Shown: positions 52,480-61,815, counted from the stretch's first letter. The stretch: DNA of 64,000 bases from Pseudoflavitalea sp. G-6-1-2 (GCF_012927185.1 NZ_JABBGB010000003.1:930001-994000); one strand, 5' to 3'. Notes: generated from the letters alone by a model not told the origin. Numbers and translations are program-made.

Positions 52480-53640
52480 CTATAATTTCACTTTATCCAA
52501 AAAACCTTGAGCCAGTTTCAAAAGCATTTCTGCTCTTTCTTCTGATCGCTCCGATTTGGAAGTGTAATGGACAGATTTATCATTTTCAAAGTACCAATCC
52601 ATTAGTAATTCCTTTCCGTCTGCGGTTACTTTTTCTTCTACTTTGATCAGTTTGTTCTCGTTGAAATAAAAAGCACTGATAGCATGCATTTCAAGGGTCA
52701 CTCCATTTTCCTTTCTTTTGGAATGAATATCATTGATGTATTTTTTCAGTTCTTTGTTCTTTACCAAAGCGGTAAGATAAGTGCGGAAAGACATTTCATT
52801 TGCTAGATAATCTGTTTTGACGCTGTCTTTTAAAGCGTTCAGGTCTGCATTATTGATTAGTTTTACCATTGCATCAATTCTCCTGATTGCAGTACTGTCC
52901 TGAGAATAAGCATTGAATGAAAAGCAGGAAAACAAGAGTATTGAAATAGGGATGATGCTCCAGAACTTCCACCATTGTTTTGCAGCCTTCGCTGTTTTTT
53001 CATTCTTTGTACGGGGTTGCGATTTCTTCAACTGGCTAGTCCATAGTGTATGAAATGTTACCCCTACGTAGCTATTGTCGGGCAAAGTATAAGGCAGATT
53101 GAGCTTCTCCATGAAATCATGCAATTGCCACTCCTCTTTTCCGTATTCATCACCGGGATATGCTTTCTCCTCATCTTCATCATTCCATCGTACGAGGTAG
53201 TTGCTGATGCTGTCCGCTTTCACATTGGGCAAATACTTTTCGATAATGGAAGCATTGCCTTTCCAACTGTCAAGCTCTTCGGGAGAAAGGCTATCGTCCC
53301 AATAATCAGGAATGGGATTGAATTGATCAACCACCTCACCATTATGATAGAGTGTGTACATCCAAAGGTCACCATCGTGAATATGAAACGAAAATACAGA
53401 CGTGTTAAGGTCTTTTGAAATGAAGGCTGAGCTTTCGTCCCATTCAAGGTATCCGCTGGGATAACGAACCGTAGTGTTTCCAAACGCCTGAATTACTATA
53501 GTGTGGTTATCCGATTCTTCATCGGCAACAGAATCTGGTTCAAATCCGCCTGAAACCGAAACTGCATATCTGGCCATGCTTTCTGTTACCTGATTTGCAG
53601 GTTTGCCTATTACTGAAGAAAGTGCGATAAAGTTACCCAT
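52480..53640 (-). CDS. Two-part protein with an internal signal sequence
   Basis: This 386-residue protein is built of two unlike halves. Residues 1-210 are soluble, acidic and Trp-rich (PSGYLEWDESS, HIHDGDLWMYTLYHNGEVVDQFNPIPDYW), from a family I cannot name. Residues 224-246 form a hydrophobic segment ending FSCFSFNAYSQ, a perfect signal-peptide c-region. The remainder (DSTAIRRIDAMVKLIN ... RAEMLLKLAQGFLDKVK) looks like an independent small secreted protein. It may be a real fusion with the second half exported, or a joined pair of former genes. No frameshift is evident. Confidence 0.7.
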   Translation of the reverse strand: MGNFIALSSVIGKPANQVTESMARYAVSVSGGFEPDSVADEESDNHTIVIQAFGNTTVRYPSGYLEWDESSAFISKDLNTSVFSFHIHDGDLWMYTLYHNGEVVDQFNPIPDYWDDSLSPEELDSWKGNASIIEKYLPNVKADSISNYLVRWNDEDEEKAYPGDEYGKEEWQLHDFMEKLNLPYTLPDNSYVGVTFHTLWTSQLKKSQPRTKNEKTAKAAKQWWKFWSIIPISILLFSCFSFNAYSQDSTAIRRIDAMVKLINNADLNALKDSVKTDYLANEMSFRTYLTALVKNKELKKYINDIHSKRKENGVTLEMHAISAFYFNENKLIKVEEKVTADGKELLMDWYFENDKSVHYTSKSERSEERAEMLLKLAQGFLDKVKL

Positions 53641-53710
53641 TGCAGATTGAGATCAATTTGTATATGATTGTTAGCAATAATAACGTCAAAATTCCATTTG
53701 TAGTTTCTGC

Positions 53711-53745
53711 ATAAAAAAAATCACCGGCCAGAACCGGTGATTTCA
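53711..53745 (-). terminator. Terminator of mqnE
   Basis: ATCACCGG and CCGGTGAT form the stem around CCAGAA. Eight Ts follow on the minus strand. Confidence 0.85.
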
Positions 53746-53763
53746 TCATATCATAATCCTTAC

Positions 53764-54933
53764 TTAATTCAGCAAAGGATTCATCTCGATCTCTTTTATA
53801 TCCAGCTCAGAATAATCACGTACTACATTATACAGCGTATCGCGCTCAACAGGCTTGCGTTTCACCTGCTTGATCAGCGTTACCAGCTGCGCTGTACTCA
53901 TCGCCGGCGTCTGCTCTTCAGAACCCGCCATGGAGTAGATCTTCGTAGAATCATCGATGGTGCCATCGATATCATTCACACCAAATGAAAGCGACAACTG
54001 CGCATTGTTTCTTCCCAGCATCGGCCAGTAAGCTTTCAGGTGCGGGAAATTATCCATGTAAAGACGTGCGATGGCATACAGGCGCATATCTTCTATGATG
54101 CTAGTCTCAGCGATATGGCTCATCTCATTATCGCCGTTTCTGAATTTGAGCGGAATGAATGTATTGAAGCCGCCGGTCTCATCCTGAAGACTGCGGAGTT
54201 TTTCCATATGATCCACACGGTCTGCATAGCTTTCAATATGACCATAGAGCATGGTGGCATTGCTGTGCATGCCGAGCTGGTGAGCTGCTTTGTGAATGGC
54301 CAGCCATCCTGCACCATCGATCTTATCGTCGCAGATCTGTTGACGAACTGCCGGTGCGAATATCTCTGCACCGCCGCCAGGCAGTGATTGCAAGCCTGCT
54401 TCATGCAGATACGCCATTCCTTCTTCCACGGTTTTCTTTGCTTTGCGGAACATATAATCCAGCTCCACTGCAGTGAATCCTTTCACATGCAGATCGGGGC
54501 GGTGTGCCTTGATCTTTCTGATCAGGTCTGCAAAGAATTCGAGGTTCATCTTAGGGTGAACACCACCCACAATATGCACTTCGGTTACGGGCTTGCCGTC
54601 GTATTTTTTAACGATATCGAGCATCTGTTCGGTGCTGAGTTCCCAGCCTTCTTCGCGGTGTGCGTACAGGCGTGAGTAAGAGCAGAATTTGCATGCGAAC
54701 ACGCATACGTTGGTAGGCTCGATATGGAAATTGCGGTTGAAATAAGTTGTATCTCCGTGCAGGCGTTCTCTTACGAAATTGGCCAGTGCGCCCACAAAGG
54801 GAAGGCTGGCATGTTCGAAAAGATAGATGCCGTCTTCGGGACTGATCCTTTCCTTCCGAACTACTTTTTCTGCGATGGTCCTGAGTGCCTGATCGGGTTC
54901 GGCTGCGATGAGCTTTTCAATAGAAGTATTCAT
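53764..54933 (-). CDS. mqnE: Aminofutalosine synthase (radical SAM)
   Basis: This 389-residue radical SAM enzyme joins the futalosine route to menaquinone: it adds the adenosyl radical to an enolpyruvyl-benzoate to give 6-amino-6-deoxyfutalosine. The [4Fe-4S] motif is Cys77-x3-Cys81-x2-Cys84 in CVFACKFCSYSR. MqnE-type segments include NRNFHIEPTNVC, EVHIVGGVHPKM, LPGGGAEIF and SFGVNDIDGTI. This implies menaquinone-based respiration without the classical men pathway. The start at 54933 follows a -7 box at 54962-54969. Confidence 0.94.
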   Translation of the reverse strand: MNTSIEKLIAAEPDQALRTIAEKVVRKERISPEDGIYLFEHASLPFVGALANFVRERLHGDTTYFNRNFHIEPTNVCVFACKFCSYSRLYAHREEGWELSTEQMLDIVKKYDGKPVTEVHIVGGVHPKMNLEFFADLIRKIKAHRPDLHVKGFTAVELDYMFRKAKKTVEEGMAYLHEAGLQSLPGGGAEIFAPAVRQQICDDKIDGAGWLAIHKAAHQLGMHSNATMLYGHIESYADRVDHMEKLRSLQDETGGFNTFIPLKFRNGDNEMSHIAETSIIEDMRLYAIARLYMDNFPHLKAYWPMLGRNNAQLSLSFGVNDIDGTIDDSTKIYSMAGSEEQTPAMSTAQLVTLIKQVKRKPVERDTLYNVVRDYSELDIKEIEMNPLLN

Positions 54934-54961
54934 GGTATTAACCGCCTTTGAGTGAATGTCA

Positions 54962-54969
54962 CAAAGGTA
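54962..54969 (-). promoter_or_regulatory. -7 promoter box of mqnE
   Basis: TACCTTTG on the minus strand matches TAnnTTTG, 28 nt before the ATG at 54933. Confidence 0.5.
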
Positions 54970-55023
54970 CAATAGTGATGTAACAGTTGAAGCGCAATAT
55001 TGTTTGTGATGATGAAAACAACC

Positions 55024-56328
55024 TTACACCTTATCGAACAGTGCACCGGCGATACAGCCGCACATGAGGCAGGCGATGGTGCCGCCGATGAGGGCTTTCA
55101 CGCCCAGCTCCGTAAGGTTTTTGCGTTGATTGGGCGCCAGCTGGCTGATACCGCCGATCTGAATGCCGATGCTCGCAAAGTTGGCAAAGCCACAGAGCGC
55201 ATAAGTGGTAATCAGTATCGACTTGGGATCGGAGATGGCTCCCGATGTTTTCATATTGCCGAAAGAGATATAGGCAACAAATTCGTTGAGGATGGTTTTC
55301 TCTCCCAATAGTTGCCCCACCTGCACCATCTCCGGCGAGTTGACGCCGATCAGCCAGGCAACAGGCGAGAACACATATCCAAGTATCATCTGAAGTGACA
55401 GAGAATCGTAGCGTCCGTTTGTGTTGCGTGCGATGGTTTCATTGAGGTGCGTCCAGTGACCAACGCTGCCCAGAATATAGTTGGCGAAATACATCAGGGC
55501 AGTGAATACAATCAGCATGGCGCCAACGTTCACAGCCAGTTTGAGACCATCGGTAGTGCCGAGTGAAATGGAATCGAGGAAATTATCGCCGAGCTTTTCG
55601 CGGGGAACTTTCAGTTCGCGCATATACGGCTCGGTTTGAGGGAAGAGAATTTTTGAAACTACAATGGCAGCTGGTGCACTCATGATGCTCTGACTGAGCA
55701 TATGCAGTGCAAAGAATTTCTGCTGATCGGGATCGTTGCCTCCGAGAAAACCCACGTAGGCTGCGAGTACGCTGCCGGCTGTGTTGGCCATGCCACCGAT
55801 CATGATACAGAGTATTTCCGAGCGGGTCATCTTGTCGAGGAAAGGGCGGATCATCAGCGGAGCTTCTGTCTGGCCGAGAAAGATATTCGCGCCCGTGCTC
55901 ACACTTTCCGGTCCGGATATGCCGAGTTTTTTCAGCATCCATGCAAATACATACACTATTTTCTGCAGCACGCCCAGGTAGTAGAACATCGCACTTAGTG
56001 CGGAGAAGAAAATGATATTGGGAAGAACCTGTACGGCAAAAACGTATGCCCATGATCCCTGTGCATTGGCCAGATTTCCGAAAAGGAACTCGATACCTTT
56101 GTGACCGATATTGATCACATCCACAAACTTCTCGGAAAGCCATACGAAGATGGCTTTGATGAAGTTCACTTTCTGCACACCAAGGGCGAAGCAAACCTGC
56201 GCTACAACGCCGATGATCACAAGCCTCCAGTTGATGGCCCTTTTATTATTGCTGAGAAGAAAACACACGAAAATGAGGAAGAACATGCCAAGCATGCCAC
56301 GGAGAATATTTTCCAGTACAGGACTCAT
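55024..56328 (-). CDS. Concentrative nucleoside transporter (NupC/NupX family)
   Basis: This 434-residue inner-membrane symporter has about 10 hydrophobic helices. CNT signatures are VLPNIIFFSALSAMFYYLGVLQ, SGPESVSTGANIFLGQTEAPL (the GQTEAPL hairpin tip that forms the nucleoside site) and SAPAAIVVSKILFPQTE. It imports nucleosides coupled to Na+ or H+. The specificity is not readable. It lies upstream of mqnE on the same strand, with about 90 bp between them that includes the mqnE promoter. Confidence 0.92.
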   Translation of the reverse strand: MSPVLENILRGMLGMFFLIFVCFLLSNNKRAINWRLVIIGVVAQVCFALGVQKVNFIKAIFVWLSEKFVDVINIGHKGIEFLFGNLANAQGSWAYVFAVQVLPNIIFFSALSAMFYYLGVLQKIVYVFAWMLKKLGISGPESVSTGANIFLGQTEAPLMIRPFLDKMTRSEILCIMIGGMANTAGSVLAAYVGFLGGNDPDQQKFFALHMLSQSIMSAPAAIVVSKILFPQTEPYMRELKVPREKLGDNFLDSISLGTTDGLKLAVNVGAMLIVFTALMYFANYILGSVGHWTHLNETIARNTNGRYDSLSLQMILGYVFSPVAWLIGVNSPEMVQVGQLLGEKTILNEFVAYISFGNMKTSGAISDPKSILITTYALCGFANFASIGIQIGGISQLAPNQRKNLTELGVKALIGGTIACLMCGCIAGALFDKV

Positions 56329-56473
56329 GTATCACGGTTTGGATGAAAAGACCGGCCAATATAGCCAAAAATCATAATCAGAGGATGGCAGGGCGGCAAA
56401 AATAGGCAGGTTAAGCCGGATATGTAAAAAAAATCGACTGCAATAGCCCGGTAGGAGGGGCGCTAAGCAACAA

Positions 56474-56505
56474 AAAAGCGCTTCAGGGGTGAATTGAAGC
56501 GCTTC
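56474..56505 (-). terminator. Second terminator downstream of trxA
   Basis: AAGCGCTTCA (56476-56485) and TGAAGCGCTT (56495-56504) form a perfect 10-bp stem. Six Ts follow on the minus strand. It lies about 50 bp beyond the trxA terminator. Confidence 0.75.
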
Positions 56506-56550
56506 GAATGGTATACGTTAACCGGATGTTATTGAATGCAGACGCAAAAC

Positions 56551-56582
56551 AAAAAAGACCGGCTCTCAGAACCGGTCTTTTC
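56551..56582 (-). terminator. Terminator of trxA
   Basis: AAAAGACCGG and CCGGTCTTTT form a perfect stem, followed by a T-run on the minus strand. Confidence 0.85.
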
Positions 56583-56615
56583 ATTCAGCAGTATACTGCT
56601 TCTATATTGCGAATA

Positions 56616-56933
56616 CTACATATGCTGCTCAATCTTCTTAACGAAGTTCGCTTTAGGCTGTGCACCTACCAGCTTGTCTACGATCTTTCCACCTTTGAAG
56701 AAAAGGATCGCAGGGATAGATGTGATGCCATAGTTGATGCTGATCTCAGGATTGTGGTCAACGTTCACTTTACCTACATTCACTCTTCCTTCGTATTCTT
56801 TATGCAGATCTTCGATAACTGGTCCGATTGCACGGCAGGGTCCACACCATTCAGCCCAGCAATCCACTACAGACAGTTTATCGGAAGAAAGAACTTGTTC
56901 CTGGAAGTTCGCATCTGTAAATTCTAAAGCCAT
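56616..56933 (-). CDS. trxA: Thioredoxin
   Basis: This 105-residue protein has the classic thioredoxin fold and active site WCGPC (Cys30, Cys33) in VVDCWAEWCGPCR, the buried Asp equivalent in that strand, and the cis-Pro loop ITSIPAILFF. It reduces protein disulfides in the cytosol with thioredoxin reductase. A -7 box lies about 115 nt upstream, and two terminators follow. An additional Cys at position 25, close to the active site, is unremarkable in Bacteroidota. Confidence 0.96.
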   Translation of the reverse strand: MALEFTDANFQEQVLSSDKLSVVDCWAEWCGPCRAIGPVIEDLHKEYEGRVNVGKVNVDHNPEISINYGITSIPAILFFKGGKIVDKLVGAQPKANFVKKIEQHM

Positions 56934-57048
56934 AAATTAAATTTTATAAAGATGATAATTTGAATAAAGACCGTATAATGAATAAAACAGGTAAACCTTC
57001 GCTTTTGTTCATCACCCTTCCGGCCTCTGTTTCATGGGGTCAAGAGTG

Positions 57049-57056
57049 CAAATATA
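57049..57056 (-). promoter_or_regulatory. -7 promoter box upstream of trxA
   Basis: TATATTTG on the minus strand matches TAnnTTTG, 115 nt before the trxA ATG and just beyond the dnaE stop codon. Confidence 0.5.
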
Positions 57057-57107
57057 AAACCATTTCCATTTTACTGAAACGGTGACATTTCCACATATCC
57101 ACACCTG

Positions 57108-60100
57108 CTAGAGCGTCACTACAGACACTTCTACCTCAGGCTTTTCGTGCAGCCAGGCAGTCATTTCGTCATTCATGGTGAAACGCCCTTCCAGACTGTA
57201 CAATCCTACTTTGAATTGTGTTTTCGGCTCCACTATGTTAAAGCGAAGACCTGTTCCGCCTGGATTCTTTTTAACATTATCTTCAAGGAAATCGATCATC
57301 TCCGCACTCACATGCCTCGCCTGAATATCCAGTATCAGCTGCTTTGTGTATTTCGCTTTCACTGTTTCGAGCAGCGTGATCTCCGATGCCTTGAATTCGA
57401 ATTCCGGTGGTTTGTTGGGATCGGTATTGAAGCTGCGTTTGGCCGCGAAACTTCCTGTAACCAGCAGGTTCAGTCCGTTCTGGAAGAAAGAACTGAAACG
57501 CGGATAGTCGTTGCTCCAGAAAAGCAGTTCTGCATTGCCTGTATAATCTTCTATCACCACTTTCGCAAAGTTCTTACCTGTTTTGGTTACGCGATGCTGC
57601 GCATCGGTCACCAATCCCGCAATACGGATGGTTTTGCCCACGTTTGCCTGCATCATCAGCTCCGAGTTCTGGATCTCGTTGTAATCCTGCAATGTTTTGA
57701 TACCGTAATGATGCAGCTCAAATTTGAAGTGATCCAGCGGGTGACCGCTCATGAAGATGCCCGTTACTTCCTTCTCCTTGTTCAGCAGATCGGTGAGCGT
57801 CCAGGGTTCGCAGGGTGCAATCTTCGGTGGTTGAATTTCTATATTGGTGCTTAACGCTCCGAACAATGTATTCGAAGAGTTATTGCTTTCTGCCTGTAAG
57901 ATGTTGCCATACTTGATGATCTTCTCCAGACCCGAACTGGTATCGCCGGGAGGGATGGTAAAGTATTGCGCGCGATGCAGTTCGGGGAAGCAATCGAATG
58001 CTCCTGCATACACCAGACTTTCCAGCGTTTTCTTGTTCACGGTACGCTGATTCACACGCTTGGCCATATCGAAGATGGAAGTGAAGTGCCCTTTGCTGTC
58101 TCTCTCTTCGATGAGGCTGTCTACTGCGGCTTCACCTACGCCTTTCAAGCCTCCCAATCCAAAGCGGATATCGCCTGCTTTGTTCACAGCGAAACCCTTT
58201 TTAGATTCGTTTACATCCGGACCAAGTACATTCAATCCCATGCGCTTGCACTCTTCCATGAAGAAGGTGATCTTCTCGATATTGCCGGCGTTGTTCAGTA
58301 CCGCGGCCATATATTCAGAAGGATAGTGCGCTTTTAAGTATGCTGTCTGATACGCCACAAATGCGTAACAGGTAGAGTGCGATTTGTTGAAGGCGTACTG
58401 TGCGAAAGCCTCCCAGTCTGTCCAGATCTTCTCCAGCTTGTCTGCCGGATGGCCCTTTGCCGTGGCTCCGTTGATGAACTGGGCTTTCATTTTATCCAGT
58501 ACCGATTTCTGCTTCTTACCCATCGCTTTACGCAGTACGTCTGCATCACCTTTGGAGAATCCGGCAAGCGATTGTGCCAGCAACATCACCTGTTCCTGAT
58601 AAACCGTGATACCGTAAGATTCTGCGAGGTATTCTTCCATCTCCGGAAGATCATACGTAATGGGTTCGCGGCCATGCTTACGATCGATGAAGAGTGGGAT
58701 GTAAGCCAGTGGACCGGGGCGGTACAGGGCGTTCATCGCAATGAGATCCGCAAACTGATCCGGTTTGAGATCGCGGAGGTATTTCTGCATACCCGGACTT
58801 TCAAACTGGAAAGTACCGATGGTATCAGCTTTCTGGTAAAGCTCGAATGTTTTTGCATCGTCGAGCGGAACATCATCGATCACAATATCCACTCCGTGGT
58901 TCTCCTTGATCATGCGGAGTGCATTCTTGATGATGGTAAGGGTTTTCAAACCCAGAAAGTCCATCTTGATTACACCCGCATCTTCGATGATGCTTCCTTC
59001 GATCTGTGTTACCCAGAGCGCAGAGTCTTTGGCGGTACACACAGGAATCAGTTCTGTAAGGTCTTTCGGTGCGATGATGATACCAGCCGCGTGGATACCG
59101 GTGTTACGAACAGATCCTTCGAGACGTTCCGCTTCGTGCAGCACTTGTGCATTGAGGTTATTGCCACGATATACTTCGCGGATGCGTCTTACATTCTCTA
59201 TATCATCAGGACCTAACTGGTCTTTTTCTTCGAGTGATTTTTCTCCGTCTTTTGCGGTGATGGGCGCTTTCAGTACACGGCCCAACTCGATGCCCGGTTT
59301 GTCGGGAACAAGTTTGGCGAGTGCGTTTGCTTCAGCCAGCGGCAGATCGAGCGCACGGGCCACGTCTTTGATACTCATCTTGGCAGCCATGGTACCATAG
59401 GTGATGATCTGCGCTACCTGGTTCTTTCCGTATTTTTCGACAACATAATCGATTACGCGTTGACGGCCTTCGTCGTCGAAGTCCGTATCGATATCCGGCA
59501 TGCTCTTACGATCCGGGTTAAGGAACCTCTCGAACAGCAGGTTGTATTTGATGGGATCGATATTGGTGATGCCGATGCAATAGGCCACGGCACTACCCGC
59601 AGCAGATCCACGACCCGGCCCGATGAATACACCCATGTCTCTTCCGGCTTTGATGAAGTCGCTCACAATTAGGAAGTAACCGGCAAATCCCATCGTTTTG
59701 ATGGTGAAGAGTTCAAAGTCGAGACGCTCCTGAATATCGGGCGTGATGTCTACATATCGTTGTTTGGCGCCTTCGTAGGTAAGGTGCCTGAGGAACTCCC
59801 ACTGATTGAGATTGCTGTCGTTGGTAGTCTGGAATTCTTTCGGCAGCGGGAAGGCGGGAAGCAGGATATCTTTCTTCAGGTTCAGCACTTCCACACGATC
59901 AACGATCATATTGGTATTGTCGATGGCCTGCGGAACATCAGCGAACAGTTTCTTCATCTCATCCTGAGTTTTGAAGTAGAACTGATCGTTCGGGAATTTG
60001 AAACGACGGTCTTTGATGAGGGTATCATCGTTTACAAAGTCGTCGAAGCCCGGCGTTGATTTCTTTTCGCCGGTGTTGATGCAAAGCAGGATATCGTGGG

Positions 60101-60773
60101 CATTGTAATCGTCCTGATCGGTATAATGGCTGTCGTTGGTGGCGATCATCGGCACATTATACTTGAGGGCGAATTTCATCAGCACCTCATTGATCTGAAT
60201 CTGTTCTTTGATATCGTGCCTTTGCAGTTCGATGAAATAATCTTCTCCGAAAAGGTCGAGCCACCACTTGAATTCTTTCTCCGCTTTTTCTTCTCCATCG
60301 TGCAGGATGGTCTGCGGAACGTAAGCACCGATGCAGCAGGTGGTAGCGATCAGGCCTTCGTGGTATTTTTCGATCAGCGATTTATCAATACGCGGGTACT
60401 TGCTGTACATACCCTCGATATATCCGAGAGAAGTGAGTTTGATGAGGTTCTGGTAGCCGGTGGCATTTTTGGCCAGCAGCACCTGGTGGTAACGTTCGTC
60501 TTTTACTTCTTTGGAGAAAGTTTTGCGCGTTCTGTCTTCCACCACATAGAATTCGCATCCCACAATTGGTTTTACTTTGAGGGAGCCGTCGTCGTTCTTG
60601 TGTTTGTAAGCTTCCGATACAAACTCAAAAGCCCCGAACATATTGCCGTGGTCGGTGATGGCAATAGCGGGTTGCCCATCTTTGATGGCCTTTTTGTAGA
60701 GGCTCTGGATGCTGGCTGCACCATCGAGTAAGGAGAACTGGGTATGTACGTGGAGATGCGAGAATTTACTCAT
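57108..60773 (-). CDS. dnaE: DNA polymerase III alpha subunit
   Basis: This 1221-residue replicative polymerase opens with the PHP domain (HLHVHTQFSLLDGAASI near residue 6). The polymerase core carries catalytic acidic residues in PDIDTDFDDEGR and a third in the palm, plus FIGPGRGSAAGSAVAYC. Fingers, the beta-clamp-binding region and the OB-fold domain (IRIAGLVTDAQHRVTKTGK) follow. The length and order are those of DnaE1. The PHP start is intact, but retention of metal-dependent proofreading cannot be judged by eye. It is divergent from the NlpC/P60 gene, with a periodic 11-bp array between them. Confidence 0.97.
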   Translation of the reverse strand: MSKFSHLHVHTQFSLLDGAASIQSLYKKAIKDGQPAIAITDHGNMFGAFEFVSEAYKHKNDDGSLKVKPIVGCEFYVVEDRTRKTFSKEVKDERYHQVLLAKNATGYQNLIKLTSLGYIEGMYSKYPRIDKSLIEKYHEGLIATTCCIGAYVPQTILHDGEEKAEKEFKWWLDLFGEDYFIELQRHDIKEQIQINEVLMKFALKYNVPMIATNDSHYTDQDDYNAHDILLCINTGEKKSTPGFDDFVNDDTLIKDRRFKFPNDQFYFKTQDEMKKLFADVPQAIDNTNMIVDRVEVLNLKKDILLPAFPLPKEFQTTNDSNLNQWEFLRHLTYEGAKQRYVDITPDIQERLDFELFTIKTMGFAGYFLIVSDFIKAGRDMGVFIGPGRGSAAGSAVAYCIGITNIDPIKYNLLFERFLNPDRKSMPDIDTDFDDEGRQRVIDYVVEKYGKNQVAQIITYGTMAAKMSIKDVARALDLPLAEANALAKLVPDKPGIELGRVLKAPITAKDGEKSLEEKDQLGPDDIENVRRIREVYRGNNLNAQVLHEAERLEGSVRNTGIHAAGIIIAPKDLTELIPVCTAKDSALWVTQIEGSIIEDAGVIKMDFLGLKTLTIIKNALRMIKENHGVDIVIDDVPLDDAKTFELYQKADTIGTFQFESPGMQKYLRDLKPDQFADLIAMNALYRPGPLAYIPLFIDRKHGREPITYDLPEMEEYLAESYGITVYQEQVMLLAQSLAGFSKGDADVLRKAMGKKQKSVLDKMKAQFINGATAKGHPADKLEKIWTDWEAFAQYAFNKSHSTCYAFVAYQTAYLKAHYPSEYMAAVLNNAGNIEKITFFMEECKRMGLNVLGPDVNESKKGFAVNKAGDIRFGLGGLKGVGEAAVDSLIEERDSKGHFTSIFDMAKRVNQRTVNKKTLESLVYAGAFDCFPELHRAQYFTIPPGDTSSGLEKIIKYGNILQAESNNSSNTLFGALSTNIEIQPPKIAPCEPWTLTDLLNKEKEVTGIFMSGHPLDHFKFELHHYGIKTLQDYNEIQNSELMMQANVGKTIRIAGLVTDAQHRVTKTGKNFAKVVIEDYTGNAELLFWSNDYPRFSSFFQNGLNLLVTGSFAAKRSFNTDPNKPPEFEFKASEITLLETVKAKYTKQLILDIQARHVSAEMIDFLEDNVKKNPGGTGLRFNIVEPKTQFKVGLYSLEGRFTMNDEMTAWLHEKPEVEVSVVTL

Positions 60774-60887
60774 GAGTCTGGATCTGTCGGTTCTAAATCA
60801 ATCAAACAGCAAATAACGCTACAAAGTTCCTGAAAGGGCGCAAAACTCTCCACAATTTTAATCCACAGCAGCTTAGGTAAATGTGAA

Positions 60888-61029
60888 GATTGCAGCAATG
60901 CCGCAGAATTGCTGACGAACAGGGGAAGATTGGCTGTGGAATGGCACTGTAATGGCTCGTTACTGGCTGGATTCCCCTTTAAAACCGCTGAATTCAGGCT
61001 GAATAATGGCTGAAGATAGGCTGAAAGTT
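60888..61029. repeat. Degenerate 11-bp tandem array (iteron-like)
   Basis: The GGCTG-like unit recurs every 11 bp at 60932, 60943, 60954, 60965, 60997, 61008 and 61019. The last three read GGCTGAATAAT, GGCTGAAGATA and GGCTGAAAGTT. Weaker in-phase units (TGCCGCAGAAT, TGCTGACGAAC) lie to the left. Units at 60976-60996 have lost the motif or one base. The period is not a multiple of three, so it is not a coding repeat. Confidence 0.6.
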
Positions 61030-61086
61030 GCGACCCCTTCCCGCGAAGTAATCCCGTCATTCAGACTCATTTGGCAATGTATTTGT

Positions 61087-61094
61087 TATATTTG
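61087..61094 (+). promoter_or_regulatory. -7 promoter box of the NlpC/P60 lipoprotein gene
   Basis: TATATTTG matches TAnnTTTG, 30 nt before the ATG at 61125. It rules out an in-frame TTG at 61071, which would lie upstream of the box. Confidence 0.55.
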
Positions 61095-61124
61095 CTCACT
61101 TACTTACTAACCAGATCTGAAATA

Positions 61125-61799
61125 ATGTTTTTTACTGTGAAGAACAGCTTATTGGTAGCTACGATCGCAATTTCAGCTACCAGCTGCGGCACTTTTAAGC
61201 GATCAACCACCAGTAGCCCTCCGGCTGGCGGCTCTTCGTCGACGGCAAAAGCTAGCCATCCTCCCAAATTCATCGAGAATATTTCCATCAACAGCAGTGA
61301 TTTCCACGGCGCGAGAACCGAAGGAAGCAATATGCCCACTTTAATTGCACCCGCTTCGAATATGGAATCTGTTGCACCGATGGCATTCAAATATGCCATT
61401 CTGCTCGATGTGCCTGTGGAACAGATAACAGATGGCAGGCTCTTCGATTTTATCGAAAGCTGGTACGGAACCCGTTATCGGTATGGAGGCAACGACAAGA
61501 GTGGCATCGATTGCTCTGCATTTGCGAAAACATTCATTTCATCCATCTACAATGTGAATCTGCCGCGTACATCTGCCTCGCAGTACGATAACAGCGAACG
61601 CATCAGCAAAAGCGAATTGCGCGAAGGCGATCTGGTGTTCTTCAAAACAATGGGAAGAAGAAAAGGCGTATCGCATGTAGGCGTGTACCTGAGGAACAAT
61701 AAATTCCTGCATGCATCTACTTCAAATGGTGTGATCATCAACGATCTCAACGATAATTACTATGCTACGCATTTCGCAGGTTGCGGAAGAGTGAAGTAG
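61125..61799 (+). CDS. NlpC/P60 family lipoprotein (peptidoglycan endopeptidase type)
   Basis: This 224-residue lipoprotein has Cys21 in the lipobox (ISATSC), a Ser/Pro-rich linker, and a C-terminal NlpC/P60 domain of about 120 residues. The catalytic Cys130 lies in SGIDCSAF, His184 in GVSHVGVYL, and the third polar residue is His196 in KFLHAS. Such enzymes cut the stem peptides of peptidoglycan at the inner face of the outer membrane. The start at 61125 follows from the promoter box position and the signal peptide. Confidence 0.92.
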   Translation: MFFTVKNSLLVATIAISATSCGTFKRSTTSSPPAGGSSSTAKASHPPKFIENISINSSDFHGARTEGSNMPTLIAPASNMESVAPMAFKYAILLDVPVEQITDGRLFDFIESWYGTRYRYGGNDKSGIDCSAFAKTFISSIYNVNLPRTSASQYDNSERISKSELREGDLVFFKTMGRRKGVSHVGVYLRNNKFLHASTSNGVIINDLNDNYYATHFAGCGRVK

Positions 61800-61815
61800 A
61801 AGTACAACTCATAAA

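Larger units (their letters stand above)
60774..61124. other. Divergent intergenic region, dnaE / NlpC-P60 lipoprotein
   Basis: This 351-bp gap has no credible gene. An open frame at 60770-61060 lacks any protein-like features. It contains the degenerate 11-bp periodic array at 60888-61029 and a TATATTTG promoter box for the lipoprotein gene at 61087-61094. Stretches such as AATCCACAG resemble DnaA boxes but are too degenerate to call an origin. Confidence 0.55.

Noticed and set aside
60840-60880. Possible DnaA boxes (AATCCACAG and similar) near dnaE
   Set aside because: There are only one or two degenerate matches, with no AT-rich unwinding stretch and no dnaA, dnaN or other origin genes, so an origin is not supported.
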